64,000 nucleotides of DNA from Druceiella hillmani. Taxonomy: Eukaryota; Arthropoda; Insecta; Lepidoptera; Hepialidae. Numbering within the stretch: position 1 is the stretch's first letter; every line of letters begins with the position of its first letter. Positions 36,120-48,720 of the stretch are shown piece by piece. The notes beneath the pieces are model-generated. The model searched no databases, was not told where the DNA came from, and saw only the letters and a list, made by a program, of their open reading frames with translations. Both the position numbers and the translations under genes were made by a program. The stretch spans positions 4,995,501 through 5,059,500 of the forward strand of contig JAYKKI010000090.1 of the NCBI GenBank assembly GCA_039881145.1, written 5' to 3'.

Positions 36120-36610
36120 TTGGCTTATTGGAAAACTACAATTTTCAGCTACTAAAGCAATTGGCCTTTGGTATAATTATAATCAAATTATTTATCGACA
36201 CTATGGAATTATATAATGACGATTTTCCTTATATCGTAAATGGACGATCTTCTAATTCGTGCGACACTTGGACGAAGGGAGGTGAAAAATTCTACGAAAA
36301 TCTTTCATTCAAGCAAATTTACTCAAAGCAATTTCATCGTTTTGTAAATTGAGATCTGATATACAACATAAATTGAGATATTACTATTGCATAATCGATG
36401 TATACGAAAATAGAAATATGTTAACAACTAATACGATGCAAAGGTAAGAAATAGTATTTAGTTCGACATTTTATAACAAATGTATATTTACATATAATAT
36501 CCAATCTGAAATCTTGAAATTAATAGCCCTAATTTCTTTATGCAGATGAATTCCACACCGAGAATTAAACCGAGAATTAAACTATTTCCCTATTAATGCC
36601 TGGGGCATTA
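36120..36610 (+). other. Right-arm-only segment with coding-like frame and possible intron
   Basis: The left arm runs directly from the sequence matching 36,110 to that matching 36,610, near 24,990-25,020. The inserted piece holds a 74-codon plus frame (36,128-36,352). Its second half (from MELYNDDFPY, with NSCDTWTKGGEKFYENL) has balanced composition, unlike the AT-driven frames around it. Further on, GTAAG at about 36,445 and a pyrimidine-rich TTTCTTTATGCAG ending near 36,545 could bound a ~100-bp intron. No family is recognised. It may be a captured gene or transposon piece. Confidence 0.35.
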
Positions 36611-37334
36611 AGAATTCATACTACTGAATGCTGTCGAGCTACGGTGCGCTTTCTATATTTGTAATGAATTTGCGGATGTCTTCAATGGATAAAATCTTTG
36701 GTAACATTAAGTATCATTGATATAACGGAAAAAATACCTTAAATATTATATTTAATTTCTATATTATATTCTTAATTTACATGACGTGAAAAAAAATTAA
36801 TTTCCGTGAAAACACGCCTAAACTGTAAATGGAACTTTCCGTTTCATGTAGCGTTTTACGTTAAACATCCTTTCGGAAAACATTGTGTGAAGAAGCTGAA
36901 AAAATATATTACTGTCATAACTTTTAATTTTTAAAATAATAGTTCATACCGTTCTGCGTCTGCGTATGTTGTACGGGTGACGATTAAAAGCAAAAATTTA
37001 ATTACACACGTACAAATTTGCACGCAAGCACAAGAATGAACTCTAAAAGTCACAGTTCCAGTTTACAGGTGCGTAATGCATTTTTATTTATAAATAATTC
37101 GTTTAATTCGAACAACCAAATAATGCAAGAGTATGGATACTTAATGGCAACAAGTAATTTAAAGAAAAACACAAAAATTAATATACTTTCTTTGAAGTAT
37201 TTAACATACCCATTCCCATATTATACAAATATAATTTTCAAATTATTATTTTTTTTTCTCAATTGGCAAAAAAAAACAATTTCCTCCCGTTTACACCCGA
37301 AATACAAAGCAATTTGGGACATTTTTGCATCGTA

Positions 37335-37560
37335 GCAACAGGCGGTCAACCTAACGAAGGAATTGTGTCATCGCGCCCAGCTTCCGGCTCATTGCTCCCG
37401 GCCGGGAGGACTCCCGGCGCGACATCAATCTGGGCGTTCGGGTTGCCACAGTGTAATGAGACGATACGTCACTTCCGTAGCAGACGAGATTGTAAGCCAC
37501 GCTCGGATGAGGGGAGCATGCTAGTACGGCATATCCTTATATTTTTTTTGCAGTTTTGCA
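37335..37560 (+). other. GC-rich conserved island, right copy
   Basis: Mirror of 24,060-24,250. The plus frame 37,263-37,574 (103 codons) includes the same Pro/Gly/Arg/Ser-rich core and a further upstream part (TGGQPNEGIV). Near-identity with the left copy, higher than for neighbouring AT-rich DNA, is the main reason to flag it. Confidence 0.5.
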
Positions 37561-37944
37561 GTTTTGGACTTTGATTTTTTCTTTTATGCTCCTAATGATT
37601 CAATGTCAACTTACGCCATAATAAATAAATTCATTTCATTATTTTATTCATAATAATCTTCATTACTTGTTATCTTCTACATATTACTCAAAGATATTAA
37701 GGTGCTACATTAAGAAAAAATGCAAGGTGATGAATAGTTAGTTTAATTTTCTTATTTTATGTTTTTTTGAGATACAATACAGTAAAAAACTTGAGTGATT
37801 TTTGTTTTTATTTATTTAGCCATTTTAAAGTTGCATTTTATAACTATTTTACTGATGGTGAGTTAAATGGAATTATAAAATCGGGCAGTTGACTCACAGC
37901 TCAGCTTTGCTATATAAAAATTATAATATATTCTCTTCAATGGT

Positions 37945-38085
37945 GAGGGTATCGTCTGTGGTGATGACTGGAGCTAGGATCGGCGTGCGGGATCAGCTCC
38001 GTCGTGTATCAGGCATAGTTCTCGATACACGACGGAGCTTATTATTACAGGTGCGATACATCGCCGAAACGGCTCTGAATAGATA
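37945..38085 (+). pseudogene. Non-LTR retrotransposon reverse transcriptase fragment, right copy
   Basis: Mirror of 23,527-23,659. The end of the motif (VLDTRRSLL, then QVRYIAETALNR) is kept, but the QVTYLG part is overwritten by sequence that creates a perfect hairpin at 37,995-38,039. The 65-codon frame 37,889-38,086 reads through this altered region. Confidence 0.6.
37995..38039. repeat. Perfect 16-bp hairpin
   Basis: AGCTCCGTCGTGTATC (37,995-38,010) and GATACACGACGGAGCT (38,024-38,039) around a 13-nt loop. The left-arm counterpart has only the second half, so one stem half was copied in inverted form in the right arm. Confidence 0.95.
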
Positions 38086-38319
38086 AATACAAAAAGTATT
38101 TAAAAGCTGAAAGTTGAAAAATCACAGTTAGACACTTCAATTTCTATTTCATTTTATGAAGTCGACATGTTATAACAAACGGATAATACTTAACAGTTTA
38201 ATTTTAATTGTATTCAATATCCGAATACATGTCTTATTAATTATTTTACTTGACATAAACAGACTACAAATTGTTATATACGAAACTTCCACATTTACGG
38301 TGGATACACGGTTACCATT

Positions 38320-38445
38320 TAAGCTCTTTTACAGACTCATTGTGAATGCTGCACATGCCTCCCCAGCATCTGCAATTAATATCTGCATTCGGGGGTTAGC
38401 AGACACCGGATGCGCTTACCGAGATTATTTATGTGGTTAAGGGAT
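38320..38445 (+). other. Conserved segment next to RT relic, right copy
   Basis: Mirror of 23,139-23,240, with an extra ~24 bp near 38,355-38,380 (a cctccccagcatctg block). The frame stays open through ASPASAINICIRGLADTGCA. No domain is recognised. Confidence 0.35.
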
Positions 38446-38908
38446 CATTAGACTTGCATTTTATGTCGTTAGTACACCGATAAATTTTAATGAAGGCAGT
38501 AAATAACAGATTTAATTTTTCCCTCGCAAATTATTTTTTTTTTTTGTTCCAGTATTTAAATTGTTATTTTGAGTTTACGCAAATTAGCTCATGCAATAGC
38601 CATTGAAATCTCTTGCAGTGTCTGTGGTAAAATTATAGTTATTTTCTTCAATTGTAACGCAGACTAAAGTAAATTAGCATGGAGATTTAAATTCTCCTCT
38701 TGATTACAACCAATTTCCAAGGGTAATGTTATAACCTACAATATCTTGAAACAATTGTTATCAAAGATTGAAGTGAAAAGAAGCGAAAGGAAGTTTAGGA
38801 GGAGAAAAAAAATTATGGGTACTTCGAACTGAAGACTCTTCCGGTATTATTCAAACTTCAGCATAAGGCTATGTCATAAATGTTTTTCCATTTTTCTAAT
38901 ATAACAAA

Positions 38909-38911
<3 letters not shown>

Positions 38912-38969
<58 letters not shown>

Positions 38970-38971
38970 CA
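38912..38971. repeat. (TA)n microsatellite
   Basis: About 55 bp of TA ending in TACATACA. The left arm has only a short TA run at the mirror site (about 22,563). Confidence 0.95.
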
Positions 38972-39852
38972 TTTTTGTGTTATATGGGCACTTTCAATAA
39001 GTTATATCAAAGTCTATGGGATAATATCGATAAGTAAATTCAATACAGCATTTCTATTGACTCAAAACTAAACAGCGTTTCGAATGAAATATGGAGGATT
39101 AAATTTCGAGATAAAGGTTGAAATTGAGAGTTGGAATAATTATTTTTCATATGAGGCGATGCGATATTTCCTCTGACCAAGCGATACGTTTTTCCTTAGA
39201 ATATCTCAATACCGACCGTCCTCGTTTTCTTCACAGTTTTCAAAGCCCTGTGTTTCCCGTTATTAGTTATTTAAAGTGATTTAATCGAATGTTTTGCCAA
39301 TAAATTTTTTGTTAGATTTTTTAGAGAATTCAGTTTTAAAAATTTGTTAGGGATGAGTACGTTACTGGCATAGGGATGAACTTTTTAGAATAGATGAACA
39401 GGATGAAAGTTAAAAAAGGGATATGGCATGTATGATACCATTCAATTTATAAAGAATATAGTATTAATAATCGCTTAAAAATTATATTTTTGAGTGATTT
39501 TTTTTCATTAAAAATAAACTATATAATATTAGATACAGGTGACTATTATTTTATAAGAAAAGTGAGGCCGTTTTTGGAAACGTAACACCTCACAAATGAA
39601 ATTATTTTCACAGTAGTTGTAATGGAACTGTGAGTATGTCCAAAGTTTTACGGTAAAATTATTTCAGAATAATTATAAATAACTTTGGTTTGTTTACGAC
39701 ATATTACAAATTATGTTATAGAGCCTTTATCAATATTTTGAATTTTTTTTATCTACCGAATAAAATTATCTCCCTGAAGAACATTTTCATTGCGTTGCAT
39801 GTTAAAATGCTACTACTTAAGAAGAATTAAATTATATGCTAGGAAAATACGT

Positions 39853-39898
39853 CGTAGTTTCATTTAATTTTTATATACAAAAATTAAATGAAACTACG
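39853..39898. mobile_element. Minimal fold-back made of two MITE ends
   Basis: Arms 39,853-39,872 and 39,879-39,898 are perfect 20-bp reverse complements around a 6-nt loop. They consist of the cgtagtttcattta end of the fold-back MITE family. The left arm at about 21,620-21,640 lacks it, so it is an insertion in the right arm or a clean loss in the left. Confidence 0.85.
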
Positions 39899-40989
39899 CT
39901 GTAAAGCTATATTCTTTATTACGACATTCCCTCACAGGTGATATCTTTATTATTCTGGACATAAAATATTTTCGTCGAAAGTGAAAAAGTTAATCCAATC
40001 CAAGATAATCTTAAAAAACCTTCAAAATTCGAAATTTAATAAATATTAAAGTTTGGAAAAATCATAACAATGGTAGAATAACTTAAGTTTTTTTTATCAA
40101 TTTTTTTTGAATTTCCAGAAAAATAAAACTTTTATCAAAATTAAATACCACTAATAAGATCGGATGAAGAAGTGCGAAATGTTGACATGCATATTTTTCG
40201 TGATTTTGATTATGATTTTGATTTGCCACGTTATTCTAAAAAGGAAAAACTGTAATAAAGACGAGTTTACATACTTTTTTTAAATATTTAATTTTGTTTT
40301 TTTTAATATTCAGTTTTACAAGCTTAATTATACTTTGCAAGGAAGAGAAAATACATCCTTCTTATTAAGTGATAAGATTACAAAATATTTTTATTTTTCG
40401 GGCGGAATACACAGATGACAGCGATGCGTTCTCGCTAACAACGCACGAATCAATCTTAATTAATTTTTGCTAAAGGAACGTCAATTGTTGTAAGAACATG
40501 AAATGATGCACTCAGAAACAAAACGCCGTCGCTCCATTAATACATTTATTCTAATAATCATACCTGCGCTCATTTGGGAGACAATGTCTATATCCAAAAA
40601 AATTGTCGTGCAGTGACAATTAAAGTTTCAGTAAGTCATCTCATTTTTTATATTGACTAATTGTGGGAATGATTTAGGCAATACAAGGCATTTGATCATT
40701 CGTTTTTCATCTAATAACATACAAATTAACAGTTAACAGTTAGTAAAACTTTGTCTATGACTATGATATGGGAAATGGCCGTGATCCGAAATTGAGACCA
40801 AAATTCGTAATTTTTTAAATAAATCCTGAAAACACGGGTAAAGTGCTGGAAACACTTGAAAGTTATACAATGTATAACATGTATTTAGAGATCAACACTT
40901 TTATGAAACAGTGAGCCGTTTTATATACTTATTATTTGCAATAAAAATATGTAATTCAATAAATATTAAAAAATAGAGTAAAATCTTAA

Positions 40990-40994
40990 ATATA

Positions 40995-41038
<44 letters not shown>

Positions 41039-41075
41039 TATACACACATACATGTATGTGTCTATATACATATAT
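40990..41075. repeat. (TA)n/(CATA)n microsatellite
   Basis: TA followed by imperfect CATA and TACA repeats. It borders module X and recurs inverted at 42,820-42,914. Confidence 0.92.
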
Positions 41076-42130
41076 AGATAAGTAAAAGTGCTAGAAATAT
41101 ATGAAATTAGAATACAGAATTGTAGGAGTTCTCTAAAATAATTAGTAGCGTTGTATATATTAAAATTTACGATAAAAATGTTGCACAATTCAAAAAATTT
41201 ACTTTCACATCACTGGAAACTCAATACTGGTAATACAATAATTTTATGTTAATTTTGCAATAATAATTATGTCTACACTATGCAACAAGAATTTTGAGTT
41301 TAATAGTCATGATTTAATAGTAGTAGTATGAGTTAATATATTATATTAAAAAACGTCGTGAAGTAAACGCTTACCATAAGCATGGATAGTATAAGAGTAT
41401 ATAACATAAATAACGTTATAGGTGTATACAATTTCGCGAATTCCTGCACTCTCTCTTGTTAATTTATTATGGACACAGGTGGTATGTACTCGATCCGCTC
41501 AGCATTTGCACGCAAACAGCTTTGCTTCTCTTACGATAAGATCCAAAAAATCAAAATTAGTGTTCTGAATTATATTGTTAATTAAACAATTAGTTAATTC
41601 TTACTGTCTTTTTAACTTAATTTTACAAATTTCCATAAAAAGGTAATTTAAATAAAGTGATAAATAAATATATTTGTTACACTAAATTCAATTTTCAGAA
41701 TATTTAATCATTACGTAATAGAAGTTAACTATAAATACGCGATGTGACGCAAGTTTTATATTATCTACAATTTTAGATAATTATCAGAAAAAGATACAAG
41801 AAGCTTGATTCACCATAGTTTAATATTTTACATGGTCAATTTCAAAGTAACATTGTTCAATTCACATTATTTGATGTTTTGTTGAATCAGAAGTTAAGAG
41901 ACGGTGTGGTGTGTTCAGTGAGTAGATTCGGTAAATACATGGATGGAGTGAAAAACTTTCTTTTGTTAATTGTCGTGATGGAATACTTGAGAAAAGCCAT
42001 CTTATAAGTTTATTTAAAAGCATATTAAAATATGTAGAGAAAATACTTTATAGTACTAGAATATTATTTTTGTACAGAAACACTAAGTTTCATATTATGC
42101 GACAGGAAAAATGTTACTTCTTGAAAAAAA
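41076..42130 (+). repeat. Module X, right copy (same orientation as left copy)
   Basis: Matches 18,183-19,190 directly. In a simple mirror it should be inverted. The ends are bracketed by inverted TA-rich flanks (40,990-41,075 and 42,820-42,914). The 95-codon minus frame at 40,901-41,188 runs into the TA tract and is not a gene. Confidence 0.8.
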
Positions 42131-42716
42131 GTGACTAATACATTAGTTTGAAACATAACATCGTATGTCCATGCCGTTTTATGAAAACTTGTTGTAACGT
42201 ATAGGCATGATTGAGTATCATACAACTAAACATACTTCTTGTGGTTTTAGTATTCCATATGTAACTCTGCTACAGGAAACATATTAATATATTCACGACT
42301 TTGATAGTCATTCGTTGCTTTGTAATAGAGTTATTAGATAAAACGTTCAAACTTTTGCAATTATAATATTTATTATACGCAACACCGGGAGCATCATATC
42401 ACACCAAGGGCACACAATATAAATATTTTTACAATTATGACATCAGTCCATAAAGCAACTTTTGTAAGTATTCCATTTCGATAGTCGAAGTTTCTCTAAG
42501 TACTCGATCATGATAGTTTTCATTCCAACCTAAATTATGCATGTACATCATAATACTTTATAAAAGAGTTAATGTCGACTTTAATGGCATTTACAGCTAC
42601 ATTCGCTATGGTGAAAGTCGTTCTAATGAGCCGCAGTGTGTGGATCCGAGTACACTGCGTTGTTAACTTATAGTACGTTATTTGGTGTAGTTTGGTCGTG
42701 GCTACGAAGTGAGGTA
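42130..42716. other. Unassigned sequence
   Basis: No clear copy elsewhere in the window and no convincing frame. An 8-bp inverted repeat (cgcagtgt with acactgcg) lies at 42,632-42,659. Confidence 0.4.

Positions 42717-42760
<44 letters not shown>
42717..42760. repeat. (TA)n(GA)n compound microsatellite
   Basis: About 24 bp of TA pass directly into ten GA dinucleotides, the only GA tract of that length in the window. It abuts the inverted fragment of module X. Confidence 0.95.
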
Positions 42761-42761
<1 letters not shown>

Positions 42762-42762
<1 letters not shown>

Positions 42763-42862
42763 CTCTTACAATTCTGTATTCTAATTTCATATGTTTCTAG
42801 CACTTTTACATACCTAAATATGTATATAGACACACACATGTATATGTGTATATGCATATATG

Positions 42863-42912
<50 letters not shown>

Positions 42913-42914
42913 TA
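42762..42914 (-). repeat. Inverted fragment of module X start plus (TA)n
   Basis: Reverse complement of 41,000-41,140 (aactcttacaattctgtatt against its complement near 41,115). With the other copy it forms a nested inverted repeat spanning 41.0-42.9 kb. Confidence 0.8.
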
Positions 42915-42939
42915 AAGGTATTATATATAAACCCTTAAA

Positions 42940-45110
42940 GTAGAGAATCTACTGCTATTAAGTTAGTCTGTGGGCATCAAGCAAAGACTGCCATTCAAAT
43001 CTGAGTTCCAATTCCTCAGTCTTGACGTTATGGAGACACTATTTGATGAAAAAAATCGCGAGACATAGCGATCCGCTATTTTTAAGAAAGTATAATACTT
43101 ACTTAAAAATTGTGGATTCTTAAAATAAGTCTCATGCAGGGAATTAAACTCCCTGTTCCGACAATATAGTCTTGATGCGCTGGTGGTACTGCCTGCTTAA
43201 ATAGTGACACTTAAGCATGTACCTTTTTTAAATCACTTTTATTGATCTCGAGACCCAACTATTCAGCTTGAATACAGCGATATGGTTCCTGAATCGTCTA
43301 CTGGTTTCAAATTGGTGAAGTAGGCTAAGTGAAATATAATATCATCTACGTATGTGTAGGCGTTCATGTATGTGAGAGAGGAGAGAAATGTCGCCTTGAA
43401 ACCATTTCTAAAAATATCTAGCAGTAGCTAAATAATTTAATTACATTCGAAAATGATACTGTACCGCAGAAGTTCTAACAAAATACACGTATTTTATTTA
43501 TTTTATGCTTTTCAGTGCCTACTTTCATTCAGTGGTTATTTTAAACCGCTTTAATACTAGTGTAAAAAAAGTTTTATTTAATATGCCGTACAATATACGA
43601 AATGGAAAAAAAATAATTGCTTTACTTGTCCTTCAAAACTTTCAAAATAGATATTTCTGAGTGCGAATTGTTATGAGATATGCGGTTGACAAGGGGATCT
43701 TTGAACTAACTTATCATATGCATGAAAAAAAAATTTAAGAAAATGAGTATTTTTCCCCTTTTCTAAAATATCAATATGAATATTTTTATTACTAACTGGG
43801 ATAAATTGAGATACATGTGAGTTAGTATGCTGTATCATTGTGCCAAATTTTAAGTGTCATAAACGGTTCCGAGAAAAACGGTTTTTGCAAACGAATATAA
43901 TGACGGATAAGTGAATGATCTTATAACTGTGCCATTTATTAAGACAAAGTAACCAAAAAAAGAAGAGTGAATGTTCATAATCAAGATTTTTAGAACAATT
44001 ACCAAATTAAAAAAGCAAAATATTACATCAACCTTATTTTTGCAGGCTTATGAATATTCATTTATCCACCATATACAACATATCGTTATTTGAGTTGTAT
44101 TTAATACTAAAATGACAAGTTAATTGTCTGTTACAGTATAAAGTTAATATCAAATTATATATTTTTTATGAACAGATAACTAGGTATTGAAATTGACTAG
44201 TACTTATTATTAAACAAAGAAATCAATAAATATCTGAAGCACTTGATTTGTGTACTAATTTACAATTTCGTTAATGTGTACCAGAATTTAACTTTTTGAG
44301 CTTTGTTCCCGTTCAGTTTCTAAGCTCAAAATATAGTACAGAACCACAATAGTTATACAATAAAAAAATGCGCATATACAGACAGACGAATTAGGATACG
44401 ATATCTACTGATTGGTTACTAAACTGTGAATTAGTTTACTTCATTAATTATACACATCATGTATATAATTAATCAAGTATACTAACTTACTGGTTAGTAA
44501 AATTATTAGTATATCAAATAGTTTTAACAGTTGTTTAACTGTTAAAAACCCTTAAATATATTAATAGATCATGCGTATAATAAATGTAATTATTTTTACT
44601 ATTAAATCTTGGAGTATCATAAACCGCTTCGTGCAGGATGGATTTAATGGAGCGAAGAAATTTTTTTAAAAAAATATTATTATCTTTGCATAAGGTCTTT
44701 TCGATTTAAGATCGGCTAATACTTAGTTAAGTCATAGAACTAAGTTAAACACAAAAGTTTTTAATATTTTCAATAGAGTTCTAGTCTTAGCGGCTCACAG
44801 TCCATTTGTTGCGTCTATCATATAAAATTTTGGAATTAAATATGTGTTTAGAGAGACCATGAAGTTGAGGTACGACATAAATAAGTAACCTTTCGTTCGA
44901 AATATATTTCATATAATACGATCATTAAATGCTTTTTTCGCGTGTGCAATAAAATTTGGTGTAAATGCAAAATAAAGTATACTGTTTTAACTCTGAATCA
45001 TCTAACTGTTAAACGAATTTATTTCGTATAACAATTTCTACGAAATCTTACTTCGTTCGTCTGTCATATAGTTTGTTACAATTAAATCAAAATGATAATT
45101 TCATGTAAGT
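42940..45110 (+). repeat. Triplicated block D, extra right-side copy
   Basis: Direct copy of parts of 58,490-60,670: ~123-bp repeats (43,010-43,290), the agttaattgtctgttac segment (44,120), the cccgttcagtttctaagct segment (44,310), the aaatgtaattatttttac segment (44,585) and the cgaaatcttacttcgttcg segment (45,040). It lacks the stretch that holds the 59,356 frame. It keeps 43,310-43,910, which matches left 9,060-9,480 and is missing from the 58.9 kb copy. Confidence 0.75.
43010..43290 (+). repeat. ~123-bp satellite-like repeat, cluster 3
   Basis: About two degenerate units with ttcctcagtcttgacgtta, gtactgcctgcttaaat and gagacccaactattcagctt words. Confidence 0.75.
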
Positions 45111-45129
45111 ATTAATAAATGTAATTTCA

Positions 45130-46510
45130 AAGAACAACGAGCAACTTTAAATAACAAAGGTTATCAAGAATTTTTTTCATTGTGCTTGAATAAATATTGC
45201 GCTGTGTGCTTTATTACTGAGTAGCCACTTTGTTATCGACCCCAGTGTGTGTTTTTTTACCAACTAGCGCGCCAGCCTCAGGTCTTGAGAATAGAAGTAA
45301 TTATACCTTGGGTAATTTTACAATTAACGTTTAAAATATCTTTGAAATGAGAACAGAAATTAATTGGTTTTCAAAATAATTTTTCAGTCAATTTAATTTT
45401 TATTAATAATCTAGAAAAACTCATTTTGTGCTCGGAGCCTGTTCGTGCCTTTAGTTTGGCTCTCTGCTTTTTTGACTTTTTCTTATAATCGTTTATTTAT
45501 TAAAAAGACCAAAAAGTGGGGTTTACATTTTCGGTTTTACTAACAGTTAAAATAATTATGCCCATATAAAAAAATTATTACATTAGTGCATCTGGCCGTC
45601 TATCTATTGGTCCTACCCGTTTTTCTCAGAAACTGTTTAATATATAAATTTGAAATGTTTCATAGTTATACAGGTAAAGCATGCTAACTTACATGTACCC
45701 TAATACTAAAAGATATTAATATAGGAATTTCACAGAAAGATGATACTAATTTTTTTTTAAATACATGTATCAGTTAAAAATGTGACTAATAAGGATGCCA
45801 AAACATAAGTATGTTCCGTAAAAATAATCTAAAATTTTACATAACATATCTCTTGACATATTATTATACTCTGCTTATGATGTTCCTAACACTTTCCTCG
45901 AAAAAAGTTTGCCTTCGAAAACAGTTGATAATTTAATAATATAATAACCCGTACATATCTTAATAACTAAAACCTTAAATCCATATATAAATAAATTTTT
46001 GAGGACAAAAACAGTCACTTCTCGACACATTGCTTATGATGTTCCCAACACTTTCCTCGGAAATCGTTTGACCTAAAAACTTGAAATTTAACGTAATGGC
46101 ATGTTAATCCGCATGTGCCTAATAATGTAATATCATAATAACCCGCACAAATCTTAAAAGCTAAACCCTAAAATAGGTTTATAAATGAATTATTGAAGGC
46201 ATAAGCTGTCACTTCTTGGCACATTGCTTATAATGTTCCAAACACTTTCCTCGGTAACAGTTTTACCTAGAAACTTGAAATTTAACGCAAGAGCATATTA
46301 ATCCGCATATATATAATAATATAATAAAATAATAACTAGCACTTATCTTAATATCTAAACCCTTAAATACATTCATAAAGGATTTTTGAGAGCATAAGTA
46401 GTCAATAAAATATTTTTCTCATATCATGTATCATCTGGAATACACTGAAAGGGCAAGTCACAAGCATTCCGAATTTTTTTCGAATTTCACATGGAATATA
46501 TATGGACATT
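45130..46510 (-). repeat. Modules A (part), C and P, inner inverted copy
   Basis: Module A remnant at 45,130-45,235, module C at 45,235-45,325, then P through 46,510, together the reverse complement of about 60-2,370 without the minisatellite. Within it, 45,840-46,440 contains two to three degenerate ~170-bp repeats, recognisable by cattgcttat, ttccaaacactttcctcgg and gcatgttaatccgcat words. Confidence 0.7.
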
Positions 46511-46696
46511 GTTTCCAATATTTTCAACATTTTTTTTCACCTACCTCCAAAACTGCTAAAATAAAAATAATGAAAATATAACATTAGTAGAAATTTATTT
46601 ATAATTTACCCGAAATTATAGCATTGAAAATTACACTAGAACATACATTAACTTAAATATTTGTAAACAGTTTAACCTCACATAAGTAAGTTAAAT

Positions 46697-46925
46697 ATGC
46701 AGTTAGTCATTTTTAAAGCGTACTTTATAATATTTTTGGATTTAAAGTAGTAAGCAGATTAATATCTTGTAAGCAGATTAATATGCAGTTAGTCATTTTT
46801 AAAGCGTACTTTATAATATTTTTGGATTTAAAGTAGTAAGCAGATTAATATCTTGTAAGCAGATTAATATGCAGTTAGTCATTTTTAAAACGTACTTTAT
46901 AATATTTTTGGATTTAAAGTAGTTG
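46697..46925 (+). repeat. 86-bp tandem repeat, 2.7 copies
   Basis: The word atgcagttagtcattttta begins at 46,697, 46,783 and 46,869, an exact 86-bp period, with one base difference in the third copy (gcgtac to acgtac). Each unit contains an internal duplication of gtaagcagattaatat. Near-identity implies recent amplification. Confidence 0.95.
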
Positions 46926-47740
46926 GACAAATATGTTATAAAAATGAAATGACATAAAATATATGCCTTCAAACTGTGTAACCATAACAACGGTGTTACC
47001 GCGGCTTTTATTCTTCTCTACTGTATACGCGGGGCCTACCGGTAACTATCTAGTGCGTGAAAAATTCAGTTTGTTCCTTTCACTTCAGACATGCTTTTTA
47101 GATAAAAATTTAAAAACTACAGATACTACCAAGATACATATACTGCAATTTTTCTTGTCCTAATCCAGTTTTTTTTTGTTTTTATAAGACGAAAATTTAA
47201 ATTTCTTAGTGCCTTGATTCAAGGATAAAACACATTTCCAAGCCTTGAAAATATTCCTCTAAAAAGGATAATTTTCAAAGTATAGGGTACTTTCTCTGAT
47301 CATAATTTCCATGAAAATACATAGAAAAATGATAAAACTAAAACGTGTGTGACAAAACTTATGATCTACTAGGTGATTTGATTGCATTTTGAGTTGTGAA
47401 AACAATTTCGTAAAAATTACGAAAAATAAAAATAAAAGACAGCGCCGTTATTCGCTTTAAGTAGAAATCTTTCATACAGCCACAACATCTATCAAAAAAT
47501 TATTACTTTTTTACAGTTACATATTTAAATTTCGTTTCATTTTTATGTATACCACAAGTTAACATAGAAAGTTGATCATTTTGTTGTAGGACGTTATTCA
47601 CGTAACTAGTTTAGATGGCATGCCTTTTTATGCTATGCAAGAGATTAGCGTTAGTATTTATTAATAAATTAATCAAATTTACGTTAATAAACGCAATAAA
47701 ACAAAGTTAAATGTACCATTTTTAAGACATATTTATCAAA
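46925..47740. other. Right-arm-only sequence, no recognised feature
   Basis: No left-arm match. A 66-codon frame (46,963-47,163) begins in slightly GC-richer DNA (gtgttaccgcgg, gcggggcctaccggt) but has no recognisable motif. The remainder is AT-rich. Confidence 0.4.
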
Positions 47741-48468
47741 ATTAATTAAAGTTGTATGAAGATACCAAATTATTGGCCGCGAGTTTCATTTTTCCAATAA
47801 GTAATGGAATGTATTTTTTAAGTTAAATTTTAATATTTTATCATTTAATTTTAACTGTAAGTGTGATTTAATTTTAAAGTAAATTTTTCTCTAATTATTT
47901 TATATTTTGAACAGCCGCTAATTTGAAAGTTTGAACCGATCTCTTTTCAAATTTTATTTCGATCGAATATGAAAGGTGGCTTCTAAACAACCCGTCTACA
48001 AATTTTGCCACAAAATTTAAAGTTTCAACACGATCTCAAATTTTCTGCATGCACACCATGATTGATGACGTTATAATGCAATTACATGGAAATTCCAAAA
48101 GCCGAGGTTTTGCAATGGGAGTACATGTGCGAACTTCACCTATAATTAAACATTTTATCGAAATATGAAAATTAATATTGTAAACGACGTAATGTAATTT
48201 GAAAAAATATCTTAGTAAATTACAAATAAAATAAATCTACTTTAGACCGTCGTGCGTCGTAGTTAACCAATTTTGTTATATATATATGTCATAGTAGAAA
48301 TGTATGGAATGCTTTAAGATCAGGACAGGATCGTCTTTATCAGGACCTTGCTACAGTGATGTAGCAACATTCGAAAACTATTAATAAAAAAATTCAAAAC
48401 GTCCCGTGTCATGGTGTCCCGTGTCAATAACATCAGTCTAATAAAAATACTAAACGCCCTTAAACGCC

Positions 48469-48720
48469 TTGCGTACTGTGAGGGTAGTAGGAGCTCTGCG
48501 TGTACTTGACAGGTTTATTGTGTACAAAATGAGTTCTGTTTTGCTAAACATAATTAATTTTCCTTTACTCATATTGTCACGTGAGCTCTGGGACATGTTC
48601 TCAGTACATTTGAATTCTCTTGCTGGTTGTCAATATAGTGACGGGAAAATAAGTATGGAAGGTTTGAACTTACATACATGTTTTAAATTAATGGCGAGTC
48701 ACAGCGACGGTCAACGTTAA
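48469..48720 (+). pseudogene. Strongly conserved segment with shared open frame, right copy
   Basis: Mirror of 16,868-17,080. The plus frame runs 83 codons, including MSSVLLNII through SLAGCQYSDGKISMEGLNL, and extends past the left copy at both ends. The frame is shared, but the changes are mostly non-synonymous for so few differences, which does not support purifying selection. Confidence 0.35.
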
